Assembly: GCA_001970855.1 (NCBI GenBank)
Contig: LSSN01001658.1
Coordinates: 1-17,248 of the forward strand
DNA length: 17,248 nucleotides
Direction of reading: 5' to 3'
From: Smittium culicis
Lineage: Eukaryota > Kickxellomycota > Harpellomycetes > Harpellales > Legeriomycetaceae
A program made the translations under genes and the position numbers. Of the stretch, positions 1 through 11,280 are shown piece after piece. Position 1 is the first letter of the stretch; each line of letters opens with the position of its first letter. Below the pieces are notes generated by a model, which did no database searches, was not told the DNA's origin, and was given only the letters and a program-made list of their open reading frames with translations.

Positions 1-1027
1 GGAGGGGGCTTTTGTTGGATATTGTCTTTAGATTTTAATTCAGCAGATTCAAGTTTAGCCTTTTCCTGGGCTAATTGAGCAGACAGTTTGTCTCTGATCT
101 GTTTTTCTTTCAGCTGTTTCTCTTTGTTAAGTCTGTCTTCCTCTATTTTAGCTTTTTGAACTTTTAAATTGTACTCAGACCTTATAGCGTTAACTTTATT
201 TAAAGCGCTAACTACGTCCTAAAAACAAAAAGTAAAAGAGAAGGATAAATAAGATTAGACTATAGAACCGAGGGCAGGTGAAAGGTCTAATACATGCTAA
301 GAATAGTTGAATGAGTAGATAAAAAAAAAATAGGTAAAAAAGTATAAGAAATGGCGAACCTTATCAATTCCTATAGATGAGTTATCTGCTTCAAAGGTTT
401 TAGGGTCTAGAATGCTGGAAATGAATTAGATAAAATTTAGAAGGGGGTTAAAAGAAAGCGTAAAGGAACAAATGAAAGGAGTGATATAGAGGATGTATAT
501 AAAGTACTTTGAGATTGAAAGAGTTTTAAAAAGATTAGCAGCTTGTTCAGCCTCTTTGATAGAGGAAGAGTAGTTCTTTTTTCTAGCAACAATTTCTACG
601 TAAATATCTCTTTTTATATTATCGATTTGATTTTGTTTCATTTTTTCAACCACTTGATTCTAAATTTTTATGAGTTAATACCAAAGTAGCAATAAATATA
701 ATAAAAGTATAGGTTGACAATAAAATCAAAGTATTTATAATAGACAGTAATAATAAAAATACCTGAATGTCTTTAATCGATAGAACGTCTAAAGTTGATG
801 GTGCTTGAATTTTGGAGATGACGCTAGCGCTACTAGAGTGTCTAAATAATTTCAAATTTATTTAATAGTTAATAATTTTCTTGGCGAAATGTTATTAGAG
901 CTCTTGTGAATTACGTTTTCAAGGCGGATGGAGAGATGGTGGAATCATCATCGCTAGTGTCTGAATCTGGTAGGGAGTTTTGAGATAGGCCATATCCTTT
1001 AGGAATGTTGGTGATGGTCGAGCTCAT
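1..1027 (-). CDS. Unidentified coiled-coil protein, five exons, 3' end outside the window
   Basis: The reading frame is assembled from five exons: 1027-915, 841-763, 659-508, 414-360 and 218-1. The junction phases are 2, 0, 2 and 0, and the joined frame stays open for 205 codons. The protein starts MSSTITNIPKGYG, followed by an acidic Ser/Asp stretch (SDTSDDDSTIS, about residues 22-32) and a Ser-rich stretch. The middle holds charged helical segments such as VVEKMKQNQIDNIKRDIY. From about residue 150 it is a Lys/Glu/Gln-rich coiled coil (KIEEDRLNKEKQLKEKQIRD), followed by a Pro-rich edge. I do not recognise the family. A Gle1-like mRNA-export factor would fit the layout (acidic N-terminus, then charged coiled coil), but no diagnostic C-terminal domain is in view. 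The start at 1027 is the first ATG of the open frame. The gene is divergent from the long gene starting at 2303. The exon structure is well supported; the function is unknown. Confidence 0.72.
219..359 (-). other. Intron 4 of the left-edge gene (141 nt)
   Basis: The 5' splice site is GTTCGC, an unusual donor, after GATAAG. The 3' end is the strong pyrimidine-rich TTTTTGTTTTTAG. A TCTAAT branch-like box lies near 253-260. Phase 0: removal joins ...GIDK to DVVSALNKV.... Confidence 0.58.
415..507 (-). other. Intron 3 of the left-edge gene (93 nt)
   Basis: The 5' splice site is GTACTT and the 3' end is TTCCAG. A CTAAT branch-like box sits very close to the acceptor (TCTAATTCATTTCCAG). Phase 2: removal forms an Asn codon and leads into ILDPKTFEADN. 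The weak donor makes this junction less certain than introns 1 and 2. Confidence 0.6.
660..762 (-). other. Intron 2 of the left-edge gene (103 nt)
   Basis: The 5' splice site is GTATTT and the 3' end is ATTTAG. A TATTAAC branch box lies at 674-680 on the minus strand. Phase 0: removal joins ...KDIQ to NQVVEK.... Confidence 0.72.
842..914 (-). other. Intron 1 of the left-edge gene (73 nt)
   Basis: The 5' splice site is GTAATT and the 3' end is TTTAG. A TATTAAC branch box (minus strand, 868-874) lies about 25 nt before the acceptor. It interrupts a Thr codon (phase 2), and without removal the frame stops at once at TAA. Confidence 0.72.
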
Positions 1028-1588
1028 TGAAAGTTAATAAAACAGAATTGGAGAAGTGATTTAGGTAGAAAAATATTACAAGTACAAGACGAACATATTT
1101 TAAAGAATCAAATTCTATAGCTTTTGTTTTGAACCAATTACTACAATCAAAAATTCTATTTATTTAGGCCGAAACCTCTAAAAAAAATTTCGGTAGTAAA
1201 TAACGATCTAGAATAAATAGCCAATAAACTTAGCTACAATATTAGACTATTGATATCTATTTGCTGAAATATTTTTAAAAATACTGTAGCGAATATCTAT
1301 TCGTGGGTCTATAATTTATTGCAAAAATGACCAATTATTATGCTAAAAATGTGTATTTGAGGCTCGATATTAAGCCAACTATTTGGGCGTTCTAAATCTT
1401 ATAAAAAGTTAAAGGTGCAATAAAATACGATTCGAATATTAACGAATAAGAGGTGGGAATAAGTGGGATAAAATTTGCATCTAAAGAAATAATAATCAGA
1501 ATAATTTTATACTCAAATTTGAATAAAAAAAAAGTTATTTAGTCTGCCCTTTCTGGGGCCAATAAGATCAGCCTTTTTCGATATTGCG

Positions 1589-1622
1589 ATTGGATAAGCC
1601 ATTGGCAGTTACCATTTATTGG
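1589..1622 (-). promoter_or_regulatory. Three CCAAT boxes in 34 bp
   Basis: ATTGG occurs at 1589-1593, 1601-1605 and 1618-1622, that is, three CCAAT boxes on the minus strand. CCAAT is the core recognised by the fungal Hap2/3/5 (CBF/NF-Y) complex. Five-base motifs are common in AT-rich DNA, so only the clustering makes this worth recording. Confidence 0.3.
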
Positions 1623-2116
1623 ATGCAGTGTATTCCATATTAATAGTATTTTATAGTTTTGGTATTAGAAATTCTATTTGTTGTTTTGTTGGGAAGTAAA
1701 GGAAGCTCAAAAAAAAGCCAATTCTCAGCAGAAATGATTAAATTAATAGAGCTGGCAGAGAATATAAAATATTATACCTAAACTATAAAAAATATAAAAG
1801 TGTTTTGCTGTAAATTTTCAAAAAAGCCATAGTCTATCAACATGATTTTATTTGCTATGCCAATTTAAAGTTGATGCAGCATTGAGTAATCATTGGCTGC
1901 TAAACCAAGATCAAAATGCTCATTCATGCTAAAATCGCATATTTATAGCGAATCGGAGCACATATCCATTTTACTCATCGAATCACTGACGCGAAATCAG
2001 AGCAGAGAAAAGTTTTTTTATTGATAAAAACGAATAAATCTAAAGCTTTTATAAGAACTAATAAAAAAAAATCTATAAAAAATTATTTAAATTCTAAAAT
2101 AATTATTGGGCTGAAA

Positions 2117-2149
2117 TACTAACTAATACTCCGATATTCATTATTTCAG
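2117..2149 (+). other. Candidate 3' end of an intron in a 5' untranslated region
   Basis: A perfect yeast branch box TACTAAC at 2117-2123 is followed 26 nt later by TTATTTCAG, ending at 2149. This is the normal spacing for an acceptor. The downstream gene starts at 2303, and an in-frame TGA at 2294-2296 separates the two, so the intron would lie in the leader. The donor is not clear; GTAAATTT at 1810 is one possibility. Confidence 0.35.
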
Positions 2150-2292
2150 TTCGATTTCGTTAGCTTATACCTTAATTAATTTACAGTTCTCTCTTTGATA
2201 TCCAGTTCTAGTCGTTTTTTCCAGGTATACTACAGCTGTCTTTCCTTTATATCCCTTTGATCAGAAAGCTCGATTTCACAAAGTCAGCAGAT

Positions 2293-2334
2293 ATGATTTA
2301 TTATGAGCTCTTTAAAGAGAAAGGAAGAGCATGA
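2293..2334 (+). promoter_or_regulatory. Upstream ORF overlapping the start of the long gene
   Basis: An ATG at 2293 opens a 13-codon frame ending at TGA 2332-2334, in a different frame from the main ATG at 2303. If the leader contains it, ribosomes starting there would pass the main start, so initiation at 2303 would need leaky scanning or a transcript starting between the two ATGs. Confidence 0.35.
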
Positions 2335-5300
2335 GCCCACAGCTGACACATTCCCTCCACAAACTCAAAATACTCCAAAGAAAATCAAACCTTTTCATTA
2401 CCAGCATTACTTAGCAAGCTCTGACTCCGACGAAAATATTCCCCAAGCTGATTTATATACTAACAATAATAATAGTCTTTCACACGCCATAGCCGAAAAC
2501 TCTTCTTCCGACTTTGACCCTTCTGAGTTTATTATCCCTGAGGACTCTCAAACTGATTTTGTCGCTTGGTCAGAGTCTTCTGACAACTATTCTACCTCAT
2601 ATAAAAAACCTAAAAAACCTAAACCAAAAACCCCAACTTCCCCTAAATTAAACTCCCAAAAACCCAAGCAAAAAAATCCTATCATTCAAGTTACCTTCCC
2701 TTTACCCAAAAATACAACCTTCCCAACAACTCCAGTACCTATTAACGCAGTTCCAAATACAAACTCTCCTTCATTAATTTCGCATAACAATCCTAATCAC
2801 TCTCCATGTAATTCCGAATTGCACTTAATCTCTGAACCATCCCATTTTTCTTCCCCTTCCACTTCGTCCGAACTGAGCAACGACTCTGACGAGCTTTTTG
2901 CCAATGATTTCAAATTCAAGATTCCAAAACTTCGAAAGAAAAACGACTCAGCAACAAACCCCCCAAAAAAAGCCAACGATCTAAATAAAAATTTAAAAAA
3001 GTTTGCCCCAACCGACTTTTCGCATTTTTCAAAAAAAAATAATTCCCTTTTTCCCCAGGATACTGACTCCTCTAGCAGTGGAGAAGAACCTTCATTACCA
3101 AAATTTTACAAAAACGCAAGAAAACCTAAAATTAAAAATAAAACTTCCACAAAAAAACCAAAGCTAAATATCGATAAAGTTAGAATATCAAGATTTTTAA
3201 ACGATGAATACACTAAAAATAACTCTGTCCTAAATTACAGTTTCAACCTTCTCCCTTACTTCAAGCAGATCTCTGAAATCCGAAGCGTCGAAACTCTGAA
3301 ACCCACAGAAAACTTGTACGATAAAAACCAAAATTTTACCGTTGAAAAGCTCGGTGTTGCCCTGAATGTTCTCGATTCAAGAATTAAGAAACACGGTTCT
3401 TTAATTGATGCATTTAAAATCAAATCATCTGAAAAACCCGTTAAAAGAAAAATATTTACAAACTGGCCCCCTGATGATATTTTAAAAAATAACGGCTTAG
3501 AATCTAATTATTTTGCTAAATTTGAAGGAAGTTCTATCAGATCAAACCTTTTACTCGATACCTATGGAGGATACGACAACGATCCCAGACTCCTTAAAGC
3601 TGATAAGCTTATTCACACCTACGCTAAAAAACCAATCGACGCAAAAAAAAATACCCTAAGCTCTCTTACTCCTGATCTACCCCTAGAATCAAGTTCCCCG
3701 TTCCCTAGCTCTGACAGCGATAATGAAAGTTTACCTGATGAACCCCCGCCAATTATTAAGCCACTGAATCCCGCTAAGCTAAAAAAAACCATCAATTATA
3801 AAGAAATCTCTAAAAAATTCAACTACAGGTACAATATCATCAAAGATAATCTCATCAGGCAATGGGATGACTTGGACAATATCGACTATGACTCTGATCA
3901 AGTAAAATATGGCTCAAACTTATCTGACATTGAAACCGAATCTGAGCTTGAGACTAACCCTGTAACAGTGCCTACCACAATGCCTATTACAAATACATCA
4001 ACAGAGACTACAACAGAAAATACAACAGAGAATACAACAGAGAATACACCAGAGAATACAACAGTGACTACACCAGAGACTACACAAGAGACTACAACAG
4101 TGACTTCACCAGAGACTACAACAGAGACTACATCAGAACCTGCAATAGAGTATATAATAGAACATGTAGCAGAAACTGAAAATATTTCTGAGATTGAATC
4201 TGATATAGAAGTCAAAATAGAGCCTGGACTCGAGCCCATGATAGAGTTAGATTTAGATCCTGAATCAAAAGTTAAGCCTGAACCACAATCTGAGACTGAA
4301 GTTCTTCAAAAATGCGAATTAATTTCCCCTAGCTCGCAAAAAATTTCTACTGGTTCTACAGTACCCCAGAATCAATCCGACTTGACCTTAATTAGTGGCC
4401 CATCTTCATCCAATAAGAAAAACCAGATTCTACTCCCCGAAAACTACCAGGATTTCTTAGATGATTTTGGCTCTGATACTCCTCGAATAGACCTATACCA
4501 GTCTTTATGTAACATGTATTATAGATTCAAAAAAGAAAACAAAAAAAATCCTCCCGTTGAAATCTTAAAAAGAAACTCAACAGGAGGTTTATCTTCCAGC
4601 GAAAATAGCTCTGAATCTGACGGACTCGAAAACGATTCAATGTCTGATTTCATTGTTTCCGATGAAGACTTGCCTGAATATCCTAGGCTTGAAAATAAAA
4701 AAGTATACTCTCATTTGGAACTCGACTCAGAATCTGATTATGATAGTAATGAAAACGAAAATGCTTTTAGAAATTCAATTTCTGGCCCCTTGCTAGATAA
4801 TACTATTGAAACTGCCCCCTCTGATCCTCTACTAGAAAAATCTTCTGAACTTGTACTATCTGACCCGCCGCAAGAAAATCTGCCATCAGTTCCGCTGTCT
4901 ATAAGCAAGCTCTTGCTTTCAATATCTAAAAACAATTCATTAAATGAATCCGATGCAAACAAATCTAGATGCATTAAACATGTAATTTCTAGAGATAGAA
5001 TTTTCAATAGAAAGAAACTAGATTCTGAGCTTGCAGATGTTCTAAACTACCACAACTCAAACTCATTTTTTAAAAACAGGTTTATTCTGAACCCGTACAA
5101 GAGGAATTTGACTTCTGCAGCCAAATCCAAGAAAAACCTTTTGCCGATAAAGTCAACATATCTATTTCCATACAACACTAAAGACTACAAACCCCATAAA
5201 CGCAAATCTGCATCAAGCACGGAAAATGGCACTGCAGGATCAGGCAATGATTTAGAAACAGACGACAGTTTGAATGCGAGAATCCAGCATTACCTTAAGC

Positions 5301-5959
5301 ATAGGAAACTGTACAAGCACGTGATCCTAACGAGGAATGCAAAAATCTTGCATGCGCAGCACAGGTACGAAACCTGGGACCCGAAGAAGAAGAAGCGGCA
5401 GATATACAGTCCGCTTTATTCGAGCCCCAGCGTTCGATCAGAAATGATTAAAACGATCCAAGAGACGAATTTGATGAAGAATGGTGATTTGGACAAGTTA
5501 GTGCCCGGAAAGTTCTCTATTGGGAATGGAACAACTGAAACCAGCAGCGAGGCAGGTTCGGCACCGTTAGATGGAAGGACCAACTCCTTGAACCAAACAA
5601 ATGCAGTTGTTGCAGCAAGCGGCGCTGGTTCCGGCACGTCACAAAGGCGCATCCCCATCACCGCGTTTTCAGAGAAGCAACAGGAGCAGCAGAGCGCCTC
5701 GCGATCATCAAGGCGGGCGCTGAAGCCAGTAGTTGCCGAAGTCATCGCGTCCGAAACGCTCAACAAGATCGACGCGGTGGTCAGCCAGCTGAAACAGGTG
5801 AAAACGGGCCCAACCGACTACCGCTACGGCTTCAGCAAAAAATTCCGCGGGACGATCGACTGGGTCGATGTCGTGCAGGCGTGCGCCAGTGTCGGCATCC
5901 CCGACGAGATTCTTGCCAGGACTTTTGAGCGGCTGGTTGCGCTTTTCGATACGCAATAA
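2303..5959 (+). CDS. Large low-complexity acidic/Ser-rich protein, possibly an Rrn9-like Pol I factor
   Basis: The 1218-residue product begins MSSLKRKEEHEP at the first ATG after an in-frame TGA (2294-2296). The first ~960 residues are mostly disordered: Lys/Pro-rich stretches (KKPKKPKPKTP) alternate with acidic Ser clusters typical of CK2 targets (ASSDSDEN, DSSSSGEE, SSDSDNE). A more ordered block lies around residues 290-440. A Thr/Glu repeat occupies about residues 565-612. The last ~250 residues are basic and helical (LKHRKLYKHVI near 1000; WDPKKKKRQ) and end in a small motif with DWVDVVQACASVGI and a closing helix. I recall a similar 'DW-DV...GI/W...R...LF' ending in fungal proteins annotated with an Rrn9 domain (Pol I upstream activating factor), but this is from memory and weak. 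Basic/acidic blocks suggest a nuclear protein. No membrane segment or signal peptide is seen. The C-terminal coding DNA is much richer in GC than the rest. Confidence 0.75.
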   Translation: MSSLKRKEEHEPTADTFPPQTQNTPKKIKPFHYQHYLASSDSDENIPQADLYTNNNNSLSHAIAENSSSDFDPSEFIIPEDSQTDFVAWSESSDNYSTSYKKPKKPKPKTPTSPKLNSQKPKQKNPIIQVTFPLPKNTTFPTTPVPINAVPNTNSPSLISHNNPNHSPCNSELHLISEPSHFSSPSTSSELSNDSDELFANDFKFKIPKLRKKNDSATNPPKKANDLNKNLKKFAPTDFSHFSKKNNSLFPQDTDSSSSGEEPSLPKFYKNARKPKIKNKTSTKKPKLNIDKVRISRFLNDEYTKNNSVLNYSFNLLPYFKQISEIRSVETLKPTENLYDKNQNFTVEKLGVALNVLDSRIKKHGSLIDAFKIKSSEKPVKRKIFTNWPPDDILKNNGLESNYFAKFEGSSIRSNLLLDTYGGYDNDPRLLKADKLIHTYAKKPIDAKKNTLSSLTPDLPLESSSPFPSSDSDNESLPDEPPPIIKPLNPAKLKKTINYKEISKKFNYRYNIIKDNLIRQWDDLDNIDYDSDQVKYGSNLSDIETESELETNPVTVPTTMPITNTSTETTTENTTENTTENTPENTTVTTPETTQETTTVTSPETTTETTSEPAIEYIIEHVAETENISEIESDIEVKIEPGLEPMIELDLDPESKVKPEPQSETEVLQKCELISPSSQKISTGSTVPQNQSDLTLISGPSSSNKKNQILLPENYQDFLDDFGSDTPRIDLYQSLCNMYYRFKKENKKNPPVEILKRNSTGGLSSSENSSESDGLENDSMSDFIVSDEDLPEYPRLENKKVYSHLELDSESDYDSNENENAFRNSISGPLLDNTIETAPSDPLLEKSSELVLSDPPQENLPSVPLSISKLLLSISKNNSLNESDANKSRCIKHVISRDRIFNRKKLDSELADVLNYHNSNSFFKNRFILNPYKRNLTSAAKSKKNLLPIKSTYLFPYNTKDYKPHKRKSASSTENGTAGSGNDLETDDSLNARIQHYLKHRKLYKHVILTRNAKILHAQHRYETWDPKKKKRQIYSPLYSSPSVRSEMIKTIQETNLMKNGDLDKLVPGKFSIGNGTTETSSEAGSAPLDGRTNSLNQTNAVVAASGAGSGTSQRRIPITAFSEKQQEQQSASRSSRRALKPVVAEVIASETLNKIDAVVSQLKQVKTGPTDYRYGFSKKFRGTIDWVDVVQACASVGIPDEILARTFERLVALFDTQ
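3995..4138 (+). repeat. In-frame 12-bp x 12 coding minisatellite
   Basis: Exactly 144 nt divide into twelve 12-nt units of the form (AAT/ACT)-ACA-ACA-GAG. They encode (N/T)-T-T-E with substitutions to P, Q, S and V. The unit length is a multiple of three, so copy changes keep the frame of the surrounding gene. Units differ by point changes, so the array is not brand new. Confidence 0.85.
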
Positions 5960-6418
5960 GTCGCAAATTTAACGCTTTATTAGGCTGAGATTTATCTTTG
6001 CATCATCATCCGATGGAAGTTTACGATTGACACGTAAAAAATAGTTGGCAGGTTGTTATGGCAATTAACTCGCTTTATAACTTGCCTAAAATTTCTTCAG
6101 AAAACTACACTTCTCTCCTCTATTTACCTTTTATACCCCCTCCTTCCTCCCACTTCACATATCTCTCTTGTTTCTTTTTTTAGTAAGATTACTTAGTTTT
6201 CCATTTTAGAGCATAAAAAATTAGATTTAGATTAATACAACCATCCTTATTTATTTTTTTTTTTTGCAAAAAAAATAATATAGCTCGAAAAAAAAAAAAA
6301 AAAGTGTTTTTTAATTAGTGTATATATTATATAGAAAAGGACTTAATATAAAAATTAATTTTTAATAAACAGATAAAAAAGGAGGATGAAAAAGAGAACA
6401 AAATTTTTTTTTCTTCTT
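5960..6418. terminator. Convergent 3' region with A/T runs and a TATATA element
   Basis: This is the 3' region shared by the long gene (plus) and ARG5,6 (minus). It contains a T12 run (6254-6265), then GC and A8 (6268-6275), giving a perfect 18-base palindrome T8-GC-A8. An A16 run follows (6288-6303), then TATATATTATATA (6321-6333), which resembles the yeast polyadenylation efficiency element TATATA and reads nearly the same on both strands. Cleavage sites cannot be placed. Confidence 0.45.
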
Positions 6419-9320
<2,902 letters not shown>

Positions 9321-9544
9321 TTTACTTTTTATGAATATAGTAGATACTTGGAAATTTAAGATATTTTGGATTGATATATTCAATTTTATGGCATAAACGC
9401 AGAGTATCAAACGATATCAAGAGTATCAGAGCATACATGAAAAAAAAAGCGTTTAATAGCTTGAAAATCAAAAAAAAAAAAAAACAGAAAATGATTTGAA
9501 TCAAAAGTTGACATTATTGCTAGTAAATTTGATACGAATATACT

Positions 9545-9609
9545 ATTGGCTCAAACAAAAATCTATGATTAGTTATTGGTCACAATTATATTAAAAATCC
9601 AATTATTGG
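9545..9609. promoter_or_regulatory. Four CCAAT boxes upstream of ARG5,6
   Basis: ATTGG at 9545-9549, 9575-9579 and 9605-9609, plus CCAAT at 9599-9603, lie about 225-290 bp upstream of the ARG5,6 start codon. The three ATTGG copies are exactly 30 bp apart (9545, 9575, 9605), roughly three helical turns each. The Hap2/3/5 complex is the known reader of such boxes in yeasts; binding here is inferred. Confidence 0.4.
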
Positions 9610-10040
9610 ATAGAACATTAAGGGGGTATAGGTTATTAGCGATTAATAAAATTAAATGAAAAAAGTATAATGAAAATTAACATTAAATAGAAAAAAAGGA
9701 GTAAATTTGTTGGAAGCAATTGAATTTTGAAGAGTAAGCTTAGAACGGAGAAAATGCAATAAGCGAATACTTTCAATAATGCTCTAGGGCGCAAAGACTC
9801 TGAAGTTTTGTGCAATTTAGCTATAAAAGTGTATAATTATTATAAGAATGTGTTTATTTAGAAAGTAGATGTGTATAGATAAGTGGGAGTGTGGGCGAAT
9901 AGTGACATGCCAGTTCCGGGAAGTTCCGCAATTGTTACTCATTAAATGCTAGCCAAAAGGCCTCTCAGCCGATACCCAATCACATTCCGAAAAATGCTAA
10001 AGAGCGGTTATCGGTGGAGCAGCCAATAGCATTTATTATA

Positions 10041-10060
10041 AAATTAAATTAAATTAAATA
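10041..10060 (+). repeat. (AAATT)n microsatellite, four units
   Basis: Three perfect AAATT units are followed by AAATA. It is short and probably neutral, or a nucleosome-disfavouring tract. Confidence 0.7.
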
Positions 10061-10845
10061 TAGCCAAAATAGACTCCAGATTTCCATTTTTAGCGACAGA
10101 CGAACTCCACAGATCCAACTTTAGCTTAAACGAGCTAAACTTTATATAATGCAGCTATAAACTGAACCATAATTTCAGCCTACATTAATAATTATTTGTT
10201 CTGCCTGCCTCTCTTATCTCCACCACTATCTTAATCTCCACCAACGCCCATATGGCCTTATCTCAACAATCATTGCTATAATCCCCACCTTTTGAGGTAC
10301 ATAAACCTAGTAGCCAAAAACTTCAGCATACTGCGTTTCTTCTGTGATTCGTGGCACTGAAATTTGCTCTAGCCCAACCGCTGCAGTTTAGTCAAAGCTC
10401 CCTCACGCTACCGACAATCATAGTGAATTGATGGAAACAAGAAAAGACCGAGTTGGCGGAATTGACGATAAAGATCGTATTTTATACCAAGAGAAAACCG
10501 TGACTTTATAATCTAATTTTGAAAATACGCAAGTGAAAGCGAGGTATTACACACGAAATCTTTGCTAATACCGTGCCGGCATACCAAATCCGCACCTTTT
10601 TATAGCATGAAAACACAATATGCATTACAATTCATAAGTAAAATGGCACATCTGTGTGCACAATTCAACTCAATAATTTTAGTCAGAAATAGCATTGGAG
10701 TGTGATTTTTAACCCCTCCTCTTCCTGGCTCTGTCCAATTAAGTTGCTGACACTTTAAGCTGTCACCTTTACTCACTTCCCCATCCAATAAAATCATTCA
10801 TTACCAAATCTAACCACTCCAAATCTACAATCAAACTAACCCAAG

Positions 10846-10909
10846 TCAAAACCTAATCAAACCAAAATCAAATCATGTCAAAGCCTAATCTAACCAAAAT
10901 CAAATCATG
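10846..10909 (+). repeat. Tandem 32-bp duplication upstream of ARG1
   Basis: Two adjacent 32-bp units (10846-10877 and 10878-10909) differ at two positions and share the ending ACCAAAATCAAATCATG. A decayed third copy may start at 10910 (CCAAAACC). The repeat lies in a tract almost devoid of G on this strand, about 370-435 bp before the ARG1 start. Confidence 0.88.
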
Positions 10910-11120
10910 CCAAAACCAAGATAAAATCATAAGAAATCTGCTCATAAAAAGATGTCTAGTCAACCCCAATAAGTATAAATCCAAATCCATTATTGCATAG
11001 ATCTAGCCCAATAATTATCTTTCATACACGCGCAGATCTACTCAGGAGCGAATCAGGATACATACTAGATGCAAATCGAAAATGACATCCATCCGATCCT
11101 CCATCAAGAAAATATATTCC

Positions 11121-11174
11121 TTTTTTTTTTTCTATTAGTTTTTGTGACTTTGGTTCCGCAAAATTCTATATAAA
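11121..11174 (+). promoter_or_regulatory. ARG1 core promoter: poly(T) tract and TATA box
   Basis: A T11 run (11121-11131), a typical nucleosome-excluding element, is followed by TATATAAA (11167-11174), about 107 bp before the ARG1 ATG. The leader after it is pyrimidine-rich, as is common for highly expressed yeast genes. Confidence 0.6.
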
Positions 11175-11280
11175 AAGTACCACATTCCGTCAATATAATT
11201 CGAATCTTACATATCACTATATATTTTTGTTTTCTATCGTCTATTTAATCTCTTCTATCCTCACCTCTCTTATTTTCTAA

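Larger units (their letters stand above)
1028..2302. other. Divergent intergenic region, probable promoters on both sides
   Basis: This AT-rich stretch separates the left-edge gene (minus) from the long gene at 2303 (plus). I see no convincing open frame, tRNA or repeat family. Visible elements are a cluster of ATTGG (reverse CCAAT) boxes at 1589-1622, TATA-like runs such as TATAAAAG near 1793, and a branch-box plus acceptor pair at 2117-2149. Start sites cannot be placed from sequence alone. Confidence 0.6.
9321..11280. other. Long divergent region between ARG5,6 and ARG1
   Basis: This 1,960-bp stretch has no supported gene. It holds a CCAAT cluster next to ARG5,6 (9545-9609), an (AAATT)n run (10041-10060), a possible Zn-cluster site CGG-N4-CGG (10005-10014), a palindrome TTCCGGGAA near 9914, a 32-bp tandem repeat (10846-10909) within a G-poor tract, and a poly(T) tract and TATA box before ARG1. 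I found no perfect Gcn4 site (TGACTCA) by eye; TTACTCA, a one-base variant, occurs at 9935-9941 and 10769-10775. Confidence 0.6.

Noticed and set aside
2100..2160. tRNA B-box-like AGTTCGATTTC
   Set aside because: No A box or pairing acceptor arm at the right distance; the adjacent TACTAAC...CAG fits a splice acceptor better.
3898..4239. Minus-strand Val/Ser-rich frame opposite the Thr/Glu repeat
   Set aside because: It is the reverse of the 12-bp repeat, whose units contain no stop on that strand; it is not a separate gene.
9321..9410. N-terminal extension of Arg5,6 upstream of 9320
   Set aside because: The frame is open to 9410 but contains no ATG before 9320, and the peptide from 9320 already forms a good mitochondrial presequence.
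9914..9926. Heat-shock-element-like TTCCGGGAAGTTC
   Set aside because: The spacing between TTC and GAA is three and then one base instead of two, so it is not a heat-shock element; kept only as a palindrome.
9321..11280. Gcn4 sites expected upstream of arginine genes
   Set aside because: No perfect TGACTCA was found on either strand by eye; only TTACTCA variants at 9935 and 10769, too weak to call.
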